From Antennarius striatus (taxonomy: Eukaryota > Chordata > Actinopteri > Lophiiformes > Antennariidae), in NCBI RefSeq assembly GCF_040054535.1, contig NC_090781.1, positions 9,675,982 to 9,739,981 of the forward strand: a stretch of 64,000 nt of DNA. Direction: 5' to 3'. A model generated the notes under the pieces. It saw only the letters and a list, made by a program, of their open reading frames with translations. It was not told the origin of the DNA and did not search any database. Each line of letters begins with the position of its first letter. The stretch's first letter is position 1. Below, piece by piece: positions 1 to 12,153 of the stretch. Position numbers and translations under genes: made by a program.

Positions 1-2098
1 TGCAAGGACACTTGGTCGAGTTTTCTCCCAAGTAAAGCCTCCAACCTGCCTTTTAGATCTAATTCCCACATCACTTTTAAAGACGTTTTATGGTTTCTTC
101 GAGGAGCAGATTTTAAATATATTGCTGTCTTCAGACGGGCGTTTTCCCCACCTCCTTTAAAACGGCGGTGGTGAGGCCCCTACTGAAGAAGAGCAATTTA
201 GACCTCAACATTTTTAATAACTACCGTCCTGTCTCCAACTTACCATCTTTAAGTACGATTTTAGAAAAAACGGTTTTTAACCAATTGATTTTTTTTAGAT
301 ACAAACAATATTTTAGAGAAATATCAATCGGGTTTTAGAAGGAACCACAGTGCCGAGACGGCCCTTTTAAAGATTTTAAACAACTTCAGGTGTAACGCAG
401 ACACACAAAAACTCAGTCTTGGCGCTACTGGATTTAAGTGCTGCCTTTGATACAGTAGATCACTACATATTATTGAATAGACTGAGAAACCTGGTGGGCC
501 TCTCTGGTACTGTTTATAACTGGTTTCATTATTATCTCACAGATCGATGTTTCTTTGTAAGTATGGATACATGTTCCTCCAGAACACTTGAAATTAGGTG
601 TGGAGTGCCTCAAGGGTCAATTTGAGGTCCAGTTCTTTTTAATCTTTACATGCTTCCCCTGGGGGATGTCATCAGGAGACATGGCATCAGCTTCCATAGA
701 TATGCCGATGATACACAGCAGTACATCGCCGTGTCTCCTGATGACTCAGGGCCAATTGATGCCCTTTTTAACTGTATTTTAGATATCAAGTCATGGATGG
801 CAAAGAACTTCCTACAGCTCAACCAGGACAAAACAGAGGTTTTAGTTATAGGGCCAGAGAGAGAAACTTTTACCAAAACTGCAAGATTTTAAACCCGCAC
901 AATATGCAAAGAACCTGGGCATTATTTTTGACTCTGAGCTCACTTTTATTCCACACATAAAAAATATTACAAAGATAGGTTTTTACCATCTTAAGAATAT
1001 AGCCAGAGTCCGCCCGTTTCTCTCTCAGGCCAGCACGGAGGTGCTGATGCATGCTTTTATCTCCTGTAGATTACATTATTGTAATGCCCTGCTCTCTGGT
1101 CTTCCCAAAAAGAGTATTAATAATCTACAATTTTTACAAAATTTAGCCGCACGCATGCTGATGAAGACCAGAGGGCGGGAGCACATTACACCAGTTTTAA
1201 AATCTCTGCATTGGCTCCCCGTCCGCTTCAGGATCGATTTTAAGGTTCTCCTATTAATTTTTAAATACCTTAACGGTCTTGGACCGTCTTATCTATCTGA
1301 CCTGCTTTTATCATATCAACCCTCGCGGACCCTGAGGTCCTCTGGCACCGGCCTTTTAACCATACCACAAGTAATAACAAAGACCCACGGTATGGCCCTT
1401 ATCTGTGGAACAGCCTCCCAGAGAACCTCAGGGCCTCAGAGACTGTTGATATTTTCAAAAGGAAGCTCATAACTCTACTTTTTAATTTGGCTTTTAACTG
1501 ATTTATTTTACTCTCTTATTTCCCTTATTTTACTACTTTTATCCCTTTAATCATTTTTATTTTATTTCTATTTTGTTATTTTATTTTAAGCCTTGTGAGT
1601 TTTATTACTTTAAAATTTTCTAAACCCCAACATTTTTATACATTTATCATTATTGTCTGTTTTTACTACACTGTCTTAATCTTTTAGTTTTTAGCTCCAC
1701 TGGTTCCTCTTGGGGGCCCTCCACACCAGGACTTGTGTCTGGTCTGCCCACGGGGGCGTCGCCCTGGGATTCCCTGGGGGACTGGGGCGGCTCTGCAGTT
1801 GGTGTGTCTGCCCTGGTCTGTCGGGGTTGGGAGGGGGGGGTCTCTGTGGCGGTGCTTCCTGTGGCTGCGGACTGTCGTGCCTCTCGGTGTGGATGGCCCC
1901 CATGGGTGGCCTCTCCTCACCTGGATCCTCAGTGCCAGGCCATGTTAAGTCTGCTTTGTGTGCGTGTGTGTGTGAGAAGGGGGGGGGGCTATATGTCATT
2001 TTTTATTGTATGTTTCATTATTTTATAACGTTTTATCTTGTGAAGCACTTTGAGTTGCACTTTTTATGTATGAAAAGTGCTATATTAAGTTTGATTTG
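1..2098 (+). mobile_element. L2-type LINE, 3' part (reverse transcriptase and 3' UTR)
   Basis: The reading frames at 419-625, 650-892 and 1041-1472 together read as a broken non-LTR reverse transcriptase. Visible motifs are LLDLSAAFDTVDH, VPQGS and the catalytic YADD at about 701-712, followed by the usual L2 C-terminal region ending near 1470. The frames are separated by stops and shifts, so the copy is dead. The G/C-rich stretch 1700-1930 and the end TTTGATTTGAT near 2098 fit an L2 3' UTR and tail. The 5' part lies outside the window. Assignment to the L2 clade rests on motif style and the tail. Confidence 0.8.
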
Positions 2099-3444
2099 AT
2101 AAGAAATGCCGCAGACTTTGCCTGTCTAGGCATCATCCATCCCTCTGCGAGAGGAGAGGAGAGCCAGCTTTAGTCAAGTTCTACAATTCACAATGTTGCT
2201 AATGCTAATACATGATCACGCTGCTGCAGGGACAGTTTTGTTGGTAATTCTGTGCTCATTGCTCATGTGAGGGCTGTGGAGGTAAAAGGGTTGGTAATAT
2301 TGTTTTAGCTACCACAGACCCTGATAATTAAGCTTTACTGAGTCCCTAGGACTCATAGGGAAGGTTAGCTTCCATTTTTCCAGCTGAAAACACATTGTTA
2401 TAGATATTTCCACATTGTTACACACACTCTCCACTGCCTGTGGAGCGGGGTGTATGCTAAATCCCTTTGTGGGGGGGTTGGGGTCAGCAGTTGGGGTGAA
2501 CATGTAAGATACATATAGGATCACACACTGAGGTGAGTTGTTGGGAATCTCCATTTAACAATGGAAATGACCACAAGACGGTAGGGGTGGAATCATTAAG
2601 TGGGATGGGCCAGAGGGAATTTTTGGAAAATGGGAGCCGTTTTGGCTAAATTTAGGATAATTATACTGATAATACTGATACTATTCTCTTAATTGACATG
2701 TTGCATTGTGCCTATCCTGAGGAAATGATGTGTGACAACTATGGACAAGAGGACTGAACCTCCTTAAGGACACACAGGAAGTGCAAATGCTAAGTATGCT
2801 CACGGCTGACGAACTGGTGCGCAGAATTCTTCTGATGCAGAGGAGGGAGAACATGCCAGATGTGTTCACAATCTCCAACTATGAGGAAGAACTGTTATAA
2901 AGAACGATCGATAATGGCTGATATGGATATACACTACAACCACATACGGATATATCACCAGGATATCACTATGACATTATTCTTACTCTTCTGTGTAACC
3001 ATTGTTTATTCATCAATTTTATTTCTTCTGTTTTAATCATTTTGCATTCAATTTCATGTCTTAATATTTAAAAGAAAAAACATATGCATATTCTATATTC
3101 AATATTGTGTCCCATAAAGGAAAATGATTTATTGTTTAAGGTCGCCCAACGGGAAGGGGGTCGATGGGGGACTTTTCCTGGTTAAAAACAGCCGCCAGGT
3201 TTTTCAACCCCATCAGTGGAATGGTAACAGATGACCAGTTATGTTAATATATTCATGTTAAGTTCATATATAAGTAAATGGAATGGGTTTTTTTCCACTT
3301 ATCACTATGTTTAGAGTTCACACAACCATATATTTAACCTTAAATTACAGCGCCACCAATCCTAGTCACACACATACATACGTGCTGATTCACCCTACAT
3401 TATTTTGACGAGTAGTTTATGATAGTCTCATAAAGAGGAGGGAT
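2099..3444. other. Intergenic stretch, probable 3' internal region of a retroviral element
   Basis: No intact gene is visible. A short open stretch on the + strand of about 55 codons ends with TAA near 2899. It is followed by non-coding A/T-rich sequence and then a purine run (AAAGAGGAGGGA, about 3433-3444) directly before a possible LTR. That layout would fit the 3' end of an LTR retroelement, but I recognise no protein domain here. The rest of the stretch shows nothing I can name. Confidence 0.3.
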
Positions 3445-3838
3445 TATGTGGAAGCAAAATAATGCATGCTCAGGCCACACTTCAAATCAGAGGAAACACA
3501 TTTTTAAGTTTGGCAGCAAATAACCAAATTGAACAAAAAAATAGGGAGAAAGGAAGCGGGTCATCTTGACACTGAATGTTTACTTGGATTTGGATGTTTG
3601 CCTGGAAATTTAATATTCCCTGTTTTCCCGAGAAAAGACTGCAACACCTCTCACACAACAATGGGGACCAGCGGGTATAAAAAGGTCATGAGACCTGAAG
3701 TCCAGTGGCTGTTCCCGATTGATCTGTACTGATGATCTGAGAATCAATAAAATAATTCCCGTTTTGGCTGTAAACCATCCTCTTTGTACTTTAATTTTAT
3801 TTTGGTATTTTGCTGGATAAAACACTCTCACCACAACA
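3445..3838 (+). mobile_element. Probable LTR of a retroviral-type element
   Basis: The segment starts TGTGG and ends CCACAACA. It is preceded by a purine-rich tract at 3433-3444 and contains a TATA box (GGTATAAAAAGG near 3679) and a poly(A) signal (AATAAA near 3747) in the order expected of U3, R and U5. No partner LTR lies in the window, so the boundaries and the nature of the element are inferred. It ends about 130 bp before the conserved promoter block of receptor 1. Confidence 0.5.
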
Positions 3839-3970
3839 TCAAATCAACTATCAATATAAAAAAGATGAACATTCAGGTGATATTATTTGGTTATTTTAGT
3901 ACTTGTATTTGCTTTTGTGGCATTGTAGTATTTCATATTAAAATAACTGAAAGCAGCTGGCGACAAATCC

Positions 3971-4096
3971 CATGCCCTGATGGGTGGTGGTAAATCTCGA
4001 ACAACAACAAGGTGGAACCAATGATGATGACAGGCCACCAATAAAAACAACAAACCTTATAGTGAAAACAGTTGCAGTTCAAAAAGTACGAAGGGA
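3971..4096 (+). promoter_or_regulatory. Conserved proximal promoter block of V2R gene 1
   Basis: CCCTGATGGGTGGTG (TGAT at 3978) lies 119 bp before the ATG. It is followed by GAACAACAACAAGG, then GGTGGAACCA, then an A/T-rich AATAAAAAC element about 57 bp before the ATG. The same words in the same order and spacing precede receptors 2 and 3, and a weaker version precedes receptor 4. A role as core promoter or olfactory control element is inferred from conservation and position. Confidence 0.6.
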
Positions 4097-7000
4097 ATGA
4101 CGTGGGTTAACATTAAAATGCATTTCATGTCCTATGTTTACCTAATTTTGTTTTTCTTATCCACCCATTTTGATACTGCATTTACCTCTTCTTGTAAATT
4201 ATGGAAAAAGTTTTTTCTGAATCAATTGCACAAACCTGGTGATGTGGTTCTCGGTGGGCTATTTCAAGTCCACCATGAGTCTGACTTTCCAAAATGGACA
4301 TTTACTTCAAAACCAAAACAGCACAGGTGCAAAAGGTAAGATAGATGAAGAAGATAAAAAATGTTTTTTGCCACACACGCACGCATGCACACACATACAC
4401 ACATATAAATAATTAGTAGTAAAAAGTGATGTTTCTTATGTTAGCTTTGACATTTCAGGATTTAGATTTGCCATGACCATGGCCTTTGCTATTGATGAGA
4501 TCAACAAGAACACCACTATTCTTCCTAATGTGACTCTGGGATACAGTTTGTTCGACAACTGTGTTACACTCATTGTTGGATTCAGTGCTGCATTATCACT
4601 GACAAATGGTCAAGATGAACAGTTTCTGCTGCAGAACAACTGTTTAGGAAGCCCTCCACTCCTGGGGATTGTGGGTGTTGCTTCGTCTACCTTTTCTGTT
4701 GCCATTGCTGATGTGCTAGGATTATACAAAATGCCCATAGTAAGTTTTCTGTTCTTTGCATTGTTGTATTTGAATATAACATTGTGTGTCATTACATTTA
4801 AAAACATACATTATACAAATATGAAAATGTTTTGGCTGATAAACATGAGATGCTCAAATTCAGTTCATAACTTCTCTTAAGGTGAGTCATTTTGCTACAT
4901 GTTCCTGCCTGACTGATCGTCAGAGGTTTCCATCCTTCTTCAGAACAATTCCAAGTGACACTTTTCAGGTAATACCAATAAAAAGACAGACTGCTTCAGT
5001 CTAAAGCAGTGTAAAATACACTGCCTAGCCAAAACGCTATAGTGGTTTGTGGAGAATAGGACAACATTATTATACATTGATTGGCAACCACATGGTCTAG
5101 ACCTTAACCCCATTGAGAATCTTTGGGATATGCTGGAGATGACTTTGTCCAGCGGTCAGATCGCACCATCATCAATGCAAGATCTTGATGAAAAAAGAAT
5201 GCATCACTGGATGGAAGTAACTCTTGTGATATAGGAGTAGCTTATCAAAACAATGTCACAGGGAATGCATGCCGTAATCAAAGCTAAAAGGGAGACCCTA
5301 AAAGGAGGTCAAACAAAATATGAGTGCATGACTTTTTTTTTTTGGGTGGCAACTCTTTTTTTGGCTGGGCAGTGTTGTACAGCAGACTTTCAAGCATTGT
5401 TCTTCATAGAATGTATTACATGGAATTCCTTTGTGAAATGTGTGTGCATGTAAGAGTTTCCTACATTGCAGTGATCTGGTTGCAAATTGCATTTTGAAAT
5501 AAGTGTTTTCATTCTCACCTTTTTGTAAACTTAGGTGCGTGCTATGATTAACATTCTAAAGCACTTTGCCTGGACTTGGGTAGGCCTGCTGGTCAGTGAT
5601 GATGACTATGGAATCCATGTTGCCCGTTCCTTCCAGTCTGACCTGACTCATTCTGGTGAACGTTGTCTGGCATACTTAGAAGTTTTACCCTGGGAAAATG
5701 ACCTATCTAAAATCGCTAGGATTGTAAATGTGATAAAGACGTCAACAGCTCGTGTGGTTATGGTGTTTGCACATGAGTTCAACATGATTCATCTAATGGA
5801 AGAGGTTGGTCACCTGCACATTTTATAGTTTTTACAATAGTCCTGAAATGCCTGAAAGAAGTCAAAGGAATTTTTGTCAACAAAGCTCATTGTATTTTTC
5901 AACAGTTTTCAACACGCATTAACCTATTCATTGTTTTTTTAAATGCTATACACAGGTGTCAAGGCAAAATGTTACAGGTCGACAGTGGATAGCAAGTGAA
6001 GCTTGGAGCACAGCTTCTGTCCTCCAGACATCCCGCTTCATGCCTTACCTCAGTGGGACGCTGGGAATAGCGGTTCGTCGAGGAGAAATCCCAGGGCTCA
6101 GAGAATTTCTATTACAAATAAGACCTGACAAAAATAACAGTGTCAAATATGGAAATAGCATGGTAAGTCATAAATTAAATACTTGTAAGTTTAATATAAA
6201 AAAGCTGATCAAAAATGTATAACGGTGATTAAAAAATAATGACTACCATTTCTTACATTTATATTATTAACTTTAATTGTTATTATATAGTAACTGTTAT
6301 TATAACTTAATATTATATTGGATTTTAGGTGACGCAGTTCTGGGAATATATGTTTCAATGTAAATTTGATCTAAAAAATGGGGCAGAAAATAGGGTGGAA
6401 CATTGTACTGGAGAGGAAGACATAGAAAATGTGGAGACTGTGTTTTTGGATCTCTCTAACCTTAGAGCGGAGTATAACATTTACAAAGCTGTGTATGCTC
6501 TGGCACATGCACTCAATAACATGCTGCAATGTGAGCCAGGGAGAGGGCCTTTCAGTGGGAACAGCTGTACTACTGTGCAAACGATGGAGCCATGGCAGGT
6601 TAGATATCAGTTTGTAATCAAAATGCTGATGTTTGAATTTTTTTTACTGAATTTGTTTTATATTATCACATAATATTTTGATAGTGTTATAATATTTCTT
6701 GGATTGAATCATTAACTTTCATTAAAGTTTTCATCTTTTTTTAATCTGTAGCTTTTACATTATTTGAAAAATGTGAACTTCACTACATCATTTGGTGATC
6801 AAGTGTCATTTGATGAAAATGGAGATGCTTTACCAATCTATGATATTGTGAACTGGCATTGGCTGTCTGATGGAAGAATTAAAGTTCAGAATGTGGGGGT
6901 GGTGAAGAGTTTGGTCTCCTATGCTGAAAAACTTACTATTGACGGAGACAAGATCTTCTGGAACTTTGAATCAAACAAGGTTTTTTTTTCCTTTTTTGTA

Positions 7001-8221
7001 GTTATTTTAAATCTTGTGGCTTTAAAAGTTAATGCTAATAAAAAGACTCCACATGTACTATCCTATATATTAAAATCCCAGTGTTGTTTTTTTGTTCCTA
7101 GTCGCCCCAGTCAGTGTGCAGTAAGAACTGCCTTCCAGGTACCCACATGACCACGAAGAAAGGAGAACCTGTGTGTTGTTTTGACTGCATCCCATGTTCG
7201 GATGGAACGATCAGCAACAAAACTGGTTGGTGTTTTTTATTTGTTTTGTTTACCATTTTTTATTCTTTTATTTTATTCACCAATAACAAGAATGAAACTC
7301 ATCATTGTCTCCTTTTTGTCAGATTCATTGATGTGCAGCAGTTGTCCACAAAATTTTTGGTCCAGTTCCCGACGTGACCACTGTGTACCTAAGAAATTGG
7401 AGTTTCTCTCCTACCATGAGCCTTTAGGTATCTGTCTGACAGCTGCTTCATTACTGGGCACATTCATGTGTGCTGTTATCTTGGGCATCTTCATATGTCA
7501 TCGCTATACACCCATAGTGCGCGCAAATAATTCAGAGCTGAGTTTCCTGCTGTTGGTGTCATTGAAATTATGTTTTCTGTGTTCTCTGCTGTTCATCGGG
7601 CGTCCCATGTTATGGACCTGTCAGTTGAGACATGCAGCATTTGGATTAAGCTTTGTCTTATGTGTTTCATGCATTCTGGTAAAAACAATGGTCGTACTGG
7701 CTGTCTTTAGAGCTTCCAAGCCGGGAGGTGGAGCAATACTGAAGTGGTTTGGTACAGTGCAGCAGAGAGCTACTGTTATTGTTCTTACTTCTATCCAAGC
7801 AGCAATCTGCACTGTCTGGCTTGTATTTGCGTCACCTGTTCCCCATAAAAATGCTCATTACCACAACAACAAAATAGTTTATGAATGTGTTGTTGGGTCT
7901 ACACTTGGTTTTTCACTTTTACTTGGATACATTGGGTCACTGGCAATCTTCAGCTTTCTATTAGCATTTCTGGCAAGAAATCTTCCAGACAGCTTCAATG
8001 AGGCAAAACTTATCACTTTCAGCATGGTGATTTTCTGTGCTGTGTGGGCTGCCTTTGTCCCTGCTTATGTCAACTCGCCAGGCAAATATGCAGATGCAGT
8101 GGAAGTATTTGCCATCCTGGCTTCCAGTTTTGGCCTCTTGATAGCACTGTTTGGACCCAAATGTTATATCATCCTGTTAAGACCAGAGAAGAACACAAAG
8201 AAAGGAATCATGGGTAGATAA
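4097..8221 (+). CDS. OlfC / vomeronasal type-2 receptor (V2R) gene 1, class C GPCR, 872 aa
   Basis: Exons: 4097-4335, 4445-4739, 4882-4968, 5535-5804, 5956-6162, 6329-6598, 6752-6979, 7102-7225, 7323-8221. All introns are GT-AG and the spliced frame is open. Residues 1-30 form a signal peptide. The venus-flytrap domain runs to about 456 and includes [22 protein letters not shown] and ASEAW. A cysteine-rich domain spans about 500-595. Seven helices from about 610 share one exon, and the tail is NTKKGIMGR. The acidic residues of DDDYG and ASEAW match amino-acid-binding positions of CaSR-like receptors. The protein is probably a surface chemoreceptor of microvillous olfactory neurons. Oddities: the GDSSST loop reads GVASST, VSYFATC reads VSHFATC, and the exon 3 acceptor is AAG. 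The first ATG is chosen because the other genes start at the same place. Confidence 0.93.
5019..5374 (+). mobile_element. Internally deleted Tc1/mariner-type element in intron 3 of V2R gene 1
   Basis: The ends are inverted repeats: CACTGCCTAGCCAAAA on the left, and on the right the complement of CACTGCCCAGCCAAAA. The left end follows a TA dinucleotide. The middle (5049-5234) retains the C-terminal transposase motif [14 protein letters not shown], which carries the catalytic glutamate of the DD34E family. The rest of the transposase is gone, so this is a non-autonomous remnant. Confidence 0.75.
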
Positions 8222-8457
8222 ATCACCACTATATAAGAACAACAGTTGTGTTAAAATGATATCCTATATCTGTATAAGTTCATTGTAATTCGGGAGAGTG
8301 CTTCTTGTTATCAGATCATCAAATGTAAGAAAATAGTTCACTCTAGAAAACTTTGAAAATTAGTTTAGTTTTTCGGAAAGGGTGTATTTTCTTGTAATAT
8401 TATTGATTCCCATTTCTTGCTTAATCACAATTTTTTTGTTATTTCGATTTTTCATTT

Positions 8458-8576
<119 letters not shown>

Positions 8577-8729
8577 CCCCACCTATATATTTGAATATGC
8601 TCACTTGAAAACTTCACGGTGTCACGTTTTAACTCCACCCACTACCACCCAACCAATCAAGACGCATCTGCGAGTAGGAATCACATGAACAATATGGTGT
8701 AAAGCATCAGCCAGCGAGAATTTTTGTTG

Positions 8730-8990
8730 TGGTTACATCTTTCGTCTACATGACAGCGAAGATATCCGGGATGAAAACGCCGGCCAAAGTCACGTATTTT
8801 GAAAACGCTGGGTCTGTGTTTTCATATAGACGCTGTAACCAAAACCTTTTCCATCCAGGGGGCGTCCCCCTGCGACGAAGCCAGTGTGATGTTAGCGTAT
8901 GTGATCCATGTCTACATGTACATGTAGAATGGACGGAGTTAAAACCGGCTATTTTCTGATGTATAACAGCTCCACGTCAAAGACGCGTTG
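8730..8990. mobile_element. Fragment of a small DNA transposon (MITE), same family as 59302-59707
   Basis: The stretch carries AGATATCCGGGATGAAAAC and TTTTGAAAACGCTGG. Near-identical words occur in the inverted-repeat element at 59302-59707. No clear ends are visible here, so the limits are approximate. Confidence 0.4.
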
Positions 8991-9066
8991 ACTAACATGC
9001 TTGACAGTTATTTGTTCATCTTTTTCTTTTTTCATGAGTCATAAGGTTTATATATGTATTTATTCA

Positions 9067-9069
<3 letters not shown>

Positions 9070-9108
<39 letters not shown>
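9070..9108. repeat. (AT)n microsatellite
   Basis: A plain alternating AT run. Confidence 0.97.
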
Positions 9109-9111
<3 letters not shown>

Positions 9112-9143
9112 AGAGAGACAAGTTGAAACGCTGAAGTGACAGT

Positions 9144-9452
9144 CAGTCATTTTCATATAACCACCGCTACAGCCGCCGCAGCGGGTCACAGGGAGCTGGA
9201 GCCTATCCCAGTGGCATAGGGCATGAGGCGGGGGACACTCCGGGCACGACGCCAGTGCACCGCGAAGCCACTCACAAAGACATACAACCACTCACACACA
9301 CACACTCACTCACTCACTCCTACAGGCAACTTGGGACCGGCCAATCAACCTGAAGTGCAGGCTTTTGGAGGCGGGAGGAAGCCGCACCGAGCGGGACTCG
9401 AACCCGGGTCGTTGTGAGGTGACAGCGCTAACCACTGCGCCACCGTGCCACC
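9144..9452 (-). mobile_element. tRNA-derived SINE (family A), full-length
   Basis: Read on the - strand it begins GGCACGGTGGCGCAGTGG, has a B-box-like GGGTTCGAGTCCC, and continues with the usual fish SINE body ending near GGGATAGGCTCCAGC. Perfect 13-bp target-site duplications CTGAAGTGACAGT flank it at 9131-9143 and 9453-9465. A second good copy lies at 51522-51869 and a fragment at about 26530-26690. Confidence 0.85.
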
Positions 9453-10164
9453 CTGAAGTGACAGTACTGTGATTAATTTTGACGTAGGTAAAACCCCACT
9501 GTCATATCAAGTTTCACTTTTTCCTCATGTGAATACATTAGTCATCTAGAAAATAAAACTCCTACAGCCTTTGTGTGAAGCAATCGGACACACACAAAGA
9601 CACAAGAAAACAAGTTAACGTTTTATACTACAGGGGAGACACCAGCGGACCCTCAGTGTGCTGAGTTCTCCAAAGTTTCTGATGTCTCATGCAGTTTTTC
9701 ATTGTATAGTTGTAGTAGGCAGTTACATGTTTTGCATATTGACCAACTTACAAGAAAATCATCACAGGTGTAATGAGAACCTCAAGTTATATGTGATGTG
9801 GTTAAATAAGATATACTGTATATGAGTGATTAACTATGAAACAATGAAACAATAAAGAAGCAGTGACAAGAAAAACTGTATTCCCCCTGTTTAATGCTGA
9901 ATGTCTAATGCTCCCATCAAACATTATGTTGCCTGCTCCGGATTTCTGTTAACATAATGCTTGGAGGAGATCATCTTGGTCACCATTAATGTGATACATG
10001 GAAGAACACAAACAAAAAATGCAAAGAACAATAGCAATATGAAGACAATTGACATGAAAACCTTCAACATAATACATCCCCATAAACCACATGTTAACCA
10101 TTGAAAAGTGTCAAAACCTTTATTCACAAAATACTTCATCTTTGCATTTATGTTTTTCATGGTT

Positions 10165-12050
10165 TTGAGAAAGTAGATAAGGAGACATGGTGGTGGAATG
10201 AAGAGGTACAGGAGTGTATACAGAGAAAAAGGTTAGCTAAGAAGAAGTGGGACACTGAGAGGACTGAGGAGAGTAGAAAGGAGTACAGGGAGATGCAGCG
10301 TAAGGTGAAAGTAGAGGTAGCAAAGGCCAAACAAGAAGCTTATGATGATTTGTCTGTTAGGTTGGAGAGTAAGGAGGGAGAGACTGATCTATACAGGTTG
10401 TCAAGACAGAGAGACATGTAGCAGGTTAGGTTGATTAAGGATAGGGATGGAAGTCTATTGACAGGTGCCAGTAGTATGACGGAAAGATGGAAAGAGTACT
10501 GTGAAGAGTTGATGAACAAGGAAAATGACAGAGAACAAAGACTACAAGAGGTGGCTCTTGTGGACCAGGACGTAACAAAGATTAGCCAGGATGAAGTGAG
10601 GACGGCACTGAAGAGGATGAAGAGTGGAAAGGCACTCGGTCCTGGTGATATACCTGTGGAGGTATGGAAGTGTCTAGGAGAAATGGCAGTAGAGTTTCTG
10701 ACTGAGTTATTCAACAGGATCTTACATAGTGAGAAGATGGCTGAGGCATGGAGGAGAAGTGTGCTGGTGCCCATTTTTAAGAACAAGGGAGATCTGCGGA
10801 GTTGTGGCAACTACAGAGGAATAAAGCTGATGAGCCATAGAATGAAGTTATGGGAAAGAATAGTTGAAGCTAGACTAAGGGTAGAAGTGAGCATTTGTGA
10901 GCAGCAGTATGGTTTTTGCCAAAAAAGAGTACAATAGATGCAGTCTTTGCTTTTAGGATGTTGATAGAGAAATACAGAGAAGGCCAAACGGAGCTGCATT
11001 GTGTTTTTGTAGATCTCGAGAAAGCTTATGACAGGGTGTCCAGGGACGGATTGTAATATTGTATGAGGAAGTGTGGAGTGGCAGAGACATATGTTACAGC
11101 GGTGCAGGACCTGTATGAGTACTGTAAGACTGTGGTGAGGTGTGTTGTAGGTGTGACAGAGGAGTTCAAGGTGGAGGTGGGACTGTAACAGGGATCAGCT
11201 CTGAGTCCCTTCTTGTTCGCGATGGTGATGGATGGGCTGACAGACGAGGTCAGACAGGAATCCCCGTGGACTATGATGTTTGCAGATGACATTGTGATCT
11301 GCAGTGAGAACAGGGAACAGGTGAAAGAGAAGCAAGAGAGGTGGAGGTTTGTCCTGAAAAGGAGATGAATGAAGGTTAGCCGCAGTAAGACAAGAGTACA
11401 TGTGAGTGAATGAGAGGGACCCAAGTGGAAGAGAGGTTACAGGGAGAAGAGACAAATAAGGTGGAGGATTTTAAGTACTTCGGGTCAACAGTCCAGAGCA
11501 ATGGAAAGTGTGGAAAGGAGGTGAAGAAGCGTGTACAGGCAGGATGGAACGGGTGGAGGAAAGTGTCAGGTGTGATTTGTGATAGAAGAGTTTCAGCTAA
11601 AATGAAAGGAAAGGTGTACAAAACTGTGGTGAGACCAGCGATGTTGTTTGGTCTGGAGACAGTGTCACTGAGGAAAGGACAGGAGACAGAGCTGGAGGTA
11701 GCAGAGATGAAGATGCTGAGGTTCTCTTTAGGAGTGACCAGGATGGATAGGGTCAGGAATGAGTACATCAGAGGGACAGCACATGTTAGAGGTTTTGGAG
11801 ATAAAGTCAGAGAGGCCAGACTGAGATGGTTTGGACATGTCCAGAGGATAGTGAATATATTGGTAGAGGGATGCTATGTTTTGAACTTCCAGGCGGGAGG
11901 CCTAGAGGAAGACCAAAGAGGAGGTTTCTGGATGTAGTGAAAGAGGACATGAAAGTAGTTGGTGTGAGACAAGAGGATACAGAAGATAGGGTTAGATAGA
12001 GGCAATTAATTTGCTGCGGCGACCCCTGAAGGGTAAAGTCGAAATTTAAA
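10165..12050 (+). mobile_element. RTE-like LINE, 5' truncated
   Basis: Broken frames at 10190-10420, 10431-10937 and 11410-11937 read as a non-LTR reverse transcriptase. Visible words are CGNYRGIKLMSH, EQQYGF, FVDLEKAYDRV, the catalytic FADDIV near 11280, and a C-terminal region with LRWFGHVQR. Several stops interrupt it. The left end falls inside the sequence shared with the longer copy at 16575-19575. The right end is the shared CGGCGACCCCTGAAGGG word followed by an A-rich and CA-rich tail. Confidence 0.85.
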
Positions 12051-12056
12051 AGAATA

Positions 12057-12076
12057 TACACACACACACGCACGCA

Positions 12077-12127
<51 letters not shown>
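12057..12127. repeat. (CA)n/(CACG)n microsatellite at the LINE tail
   Basis: CA repeats enclose a run of ACGC units directly after the 3' end of the RTE-like LINE. Confidence 0.95.
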
Positions 12128-12129
<2 letters not shown>

Positions 12130-12153
12130 CTGCTGCTGGGTAGATTTATTTCT

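Noticed and set aside
1684-2099. Overlapping open frames of 70-130 codons on both strands
   Set aside because: They lie in the G/C-rich L2 3' UTR, where stops are rare. No protein family or splice pattern supports them.
10340-10810. 156-codon open frame on the - strand
   Set aside because: It is the mirror of the RTE-like reverse transcriptase. Serine/leucine-rich antisense frames recur at 11376-11768, 17488-17958 and 19037-19666 for the same reason.
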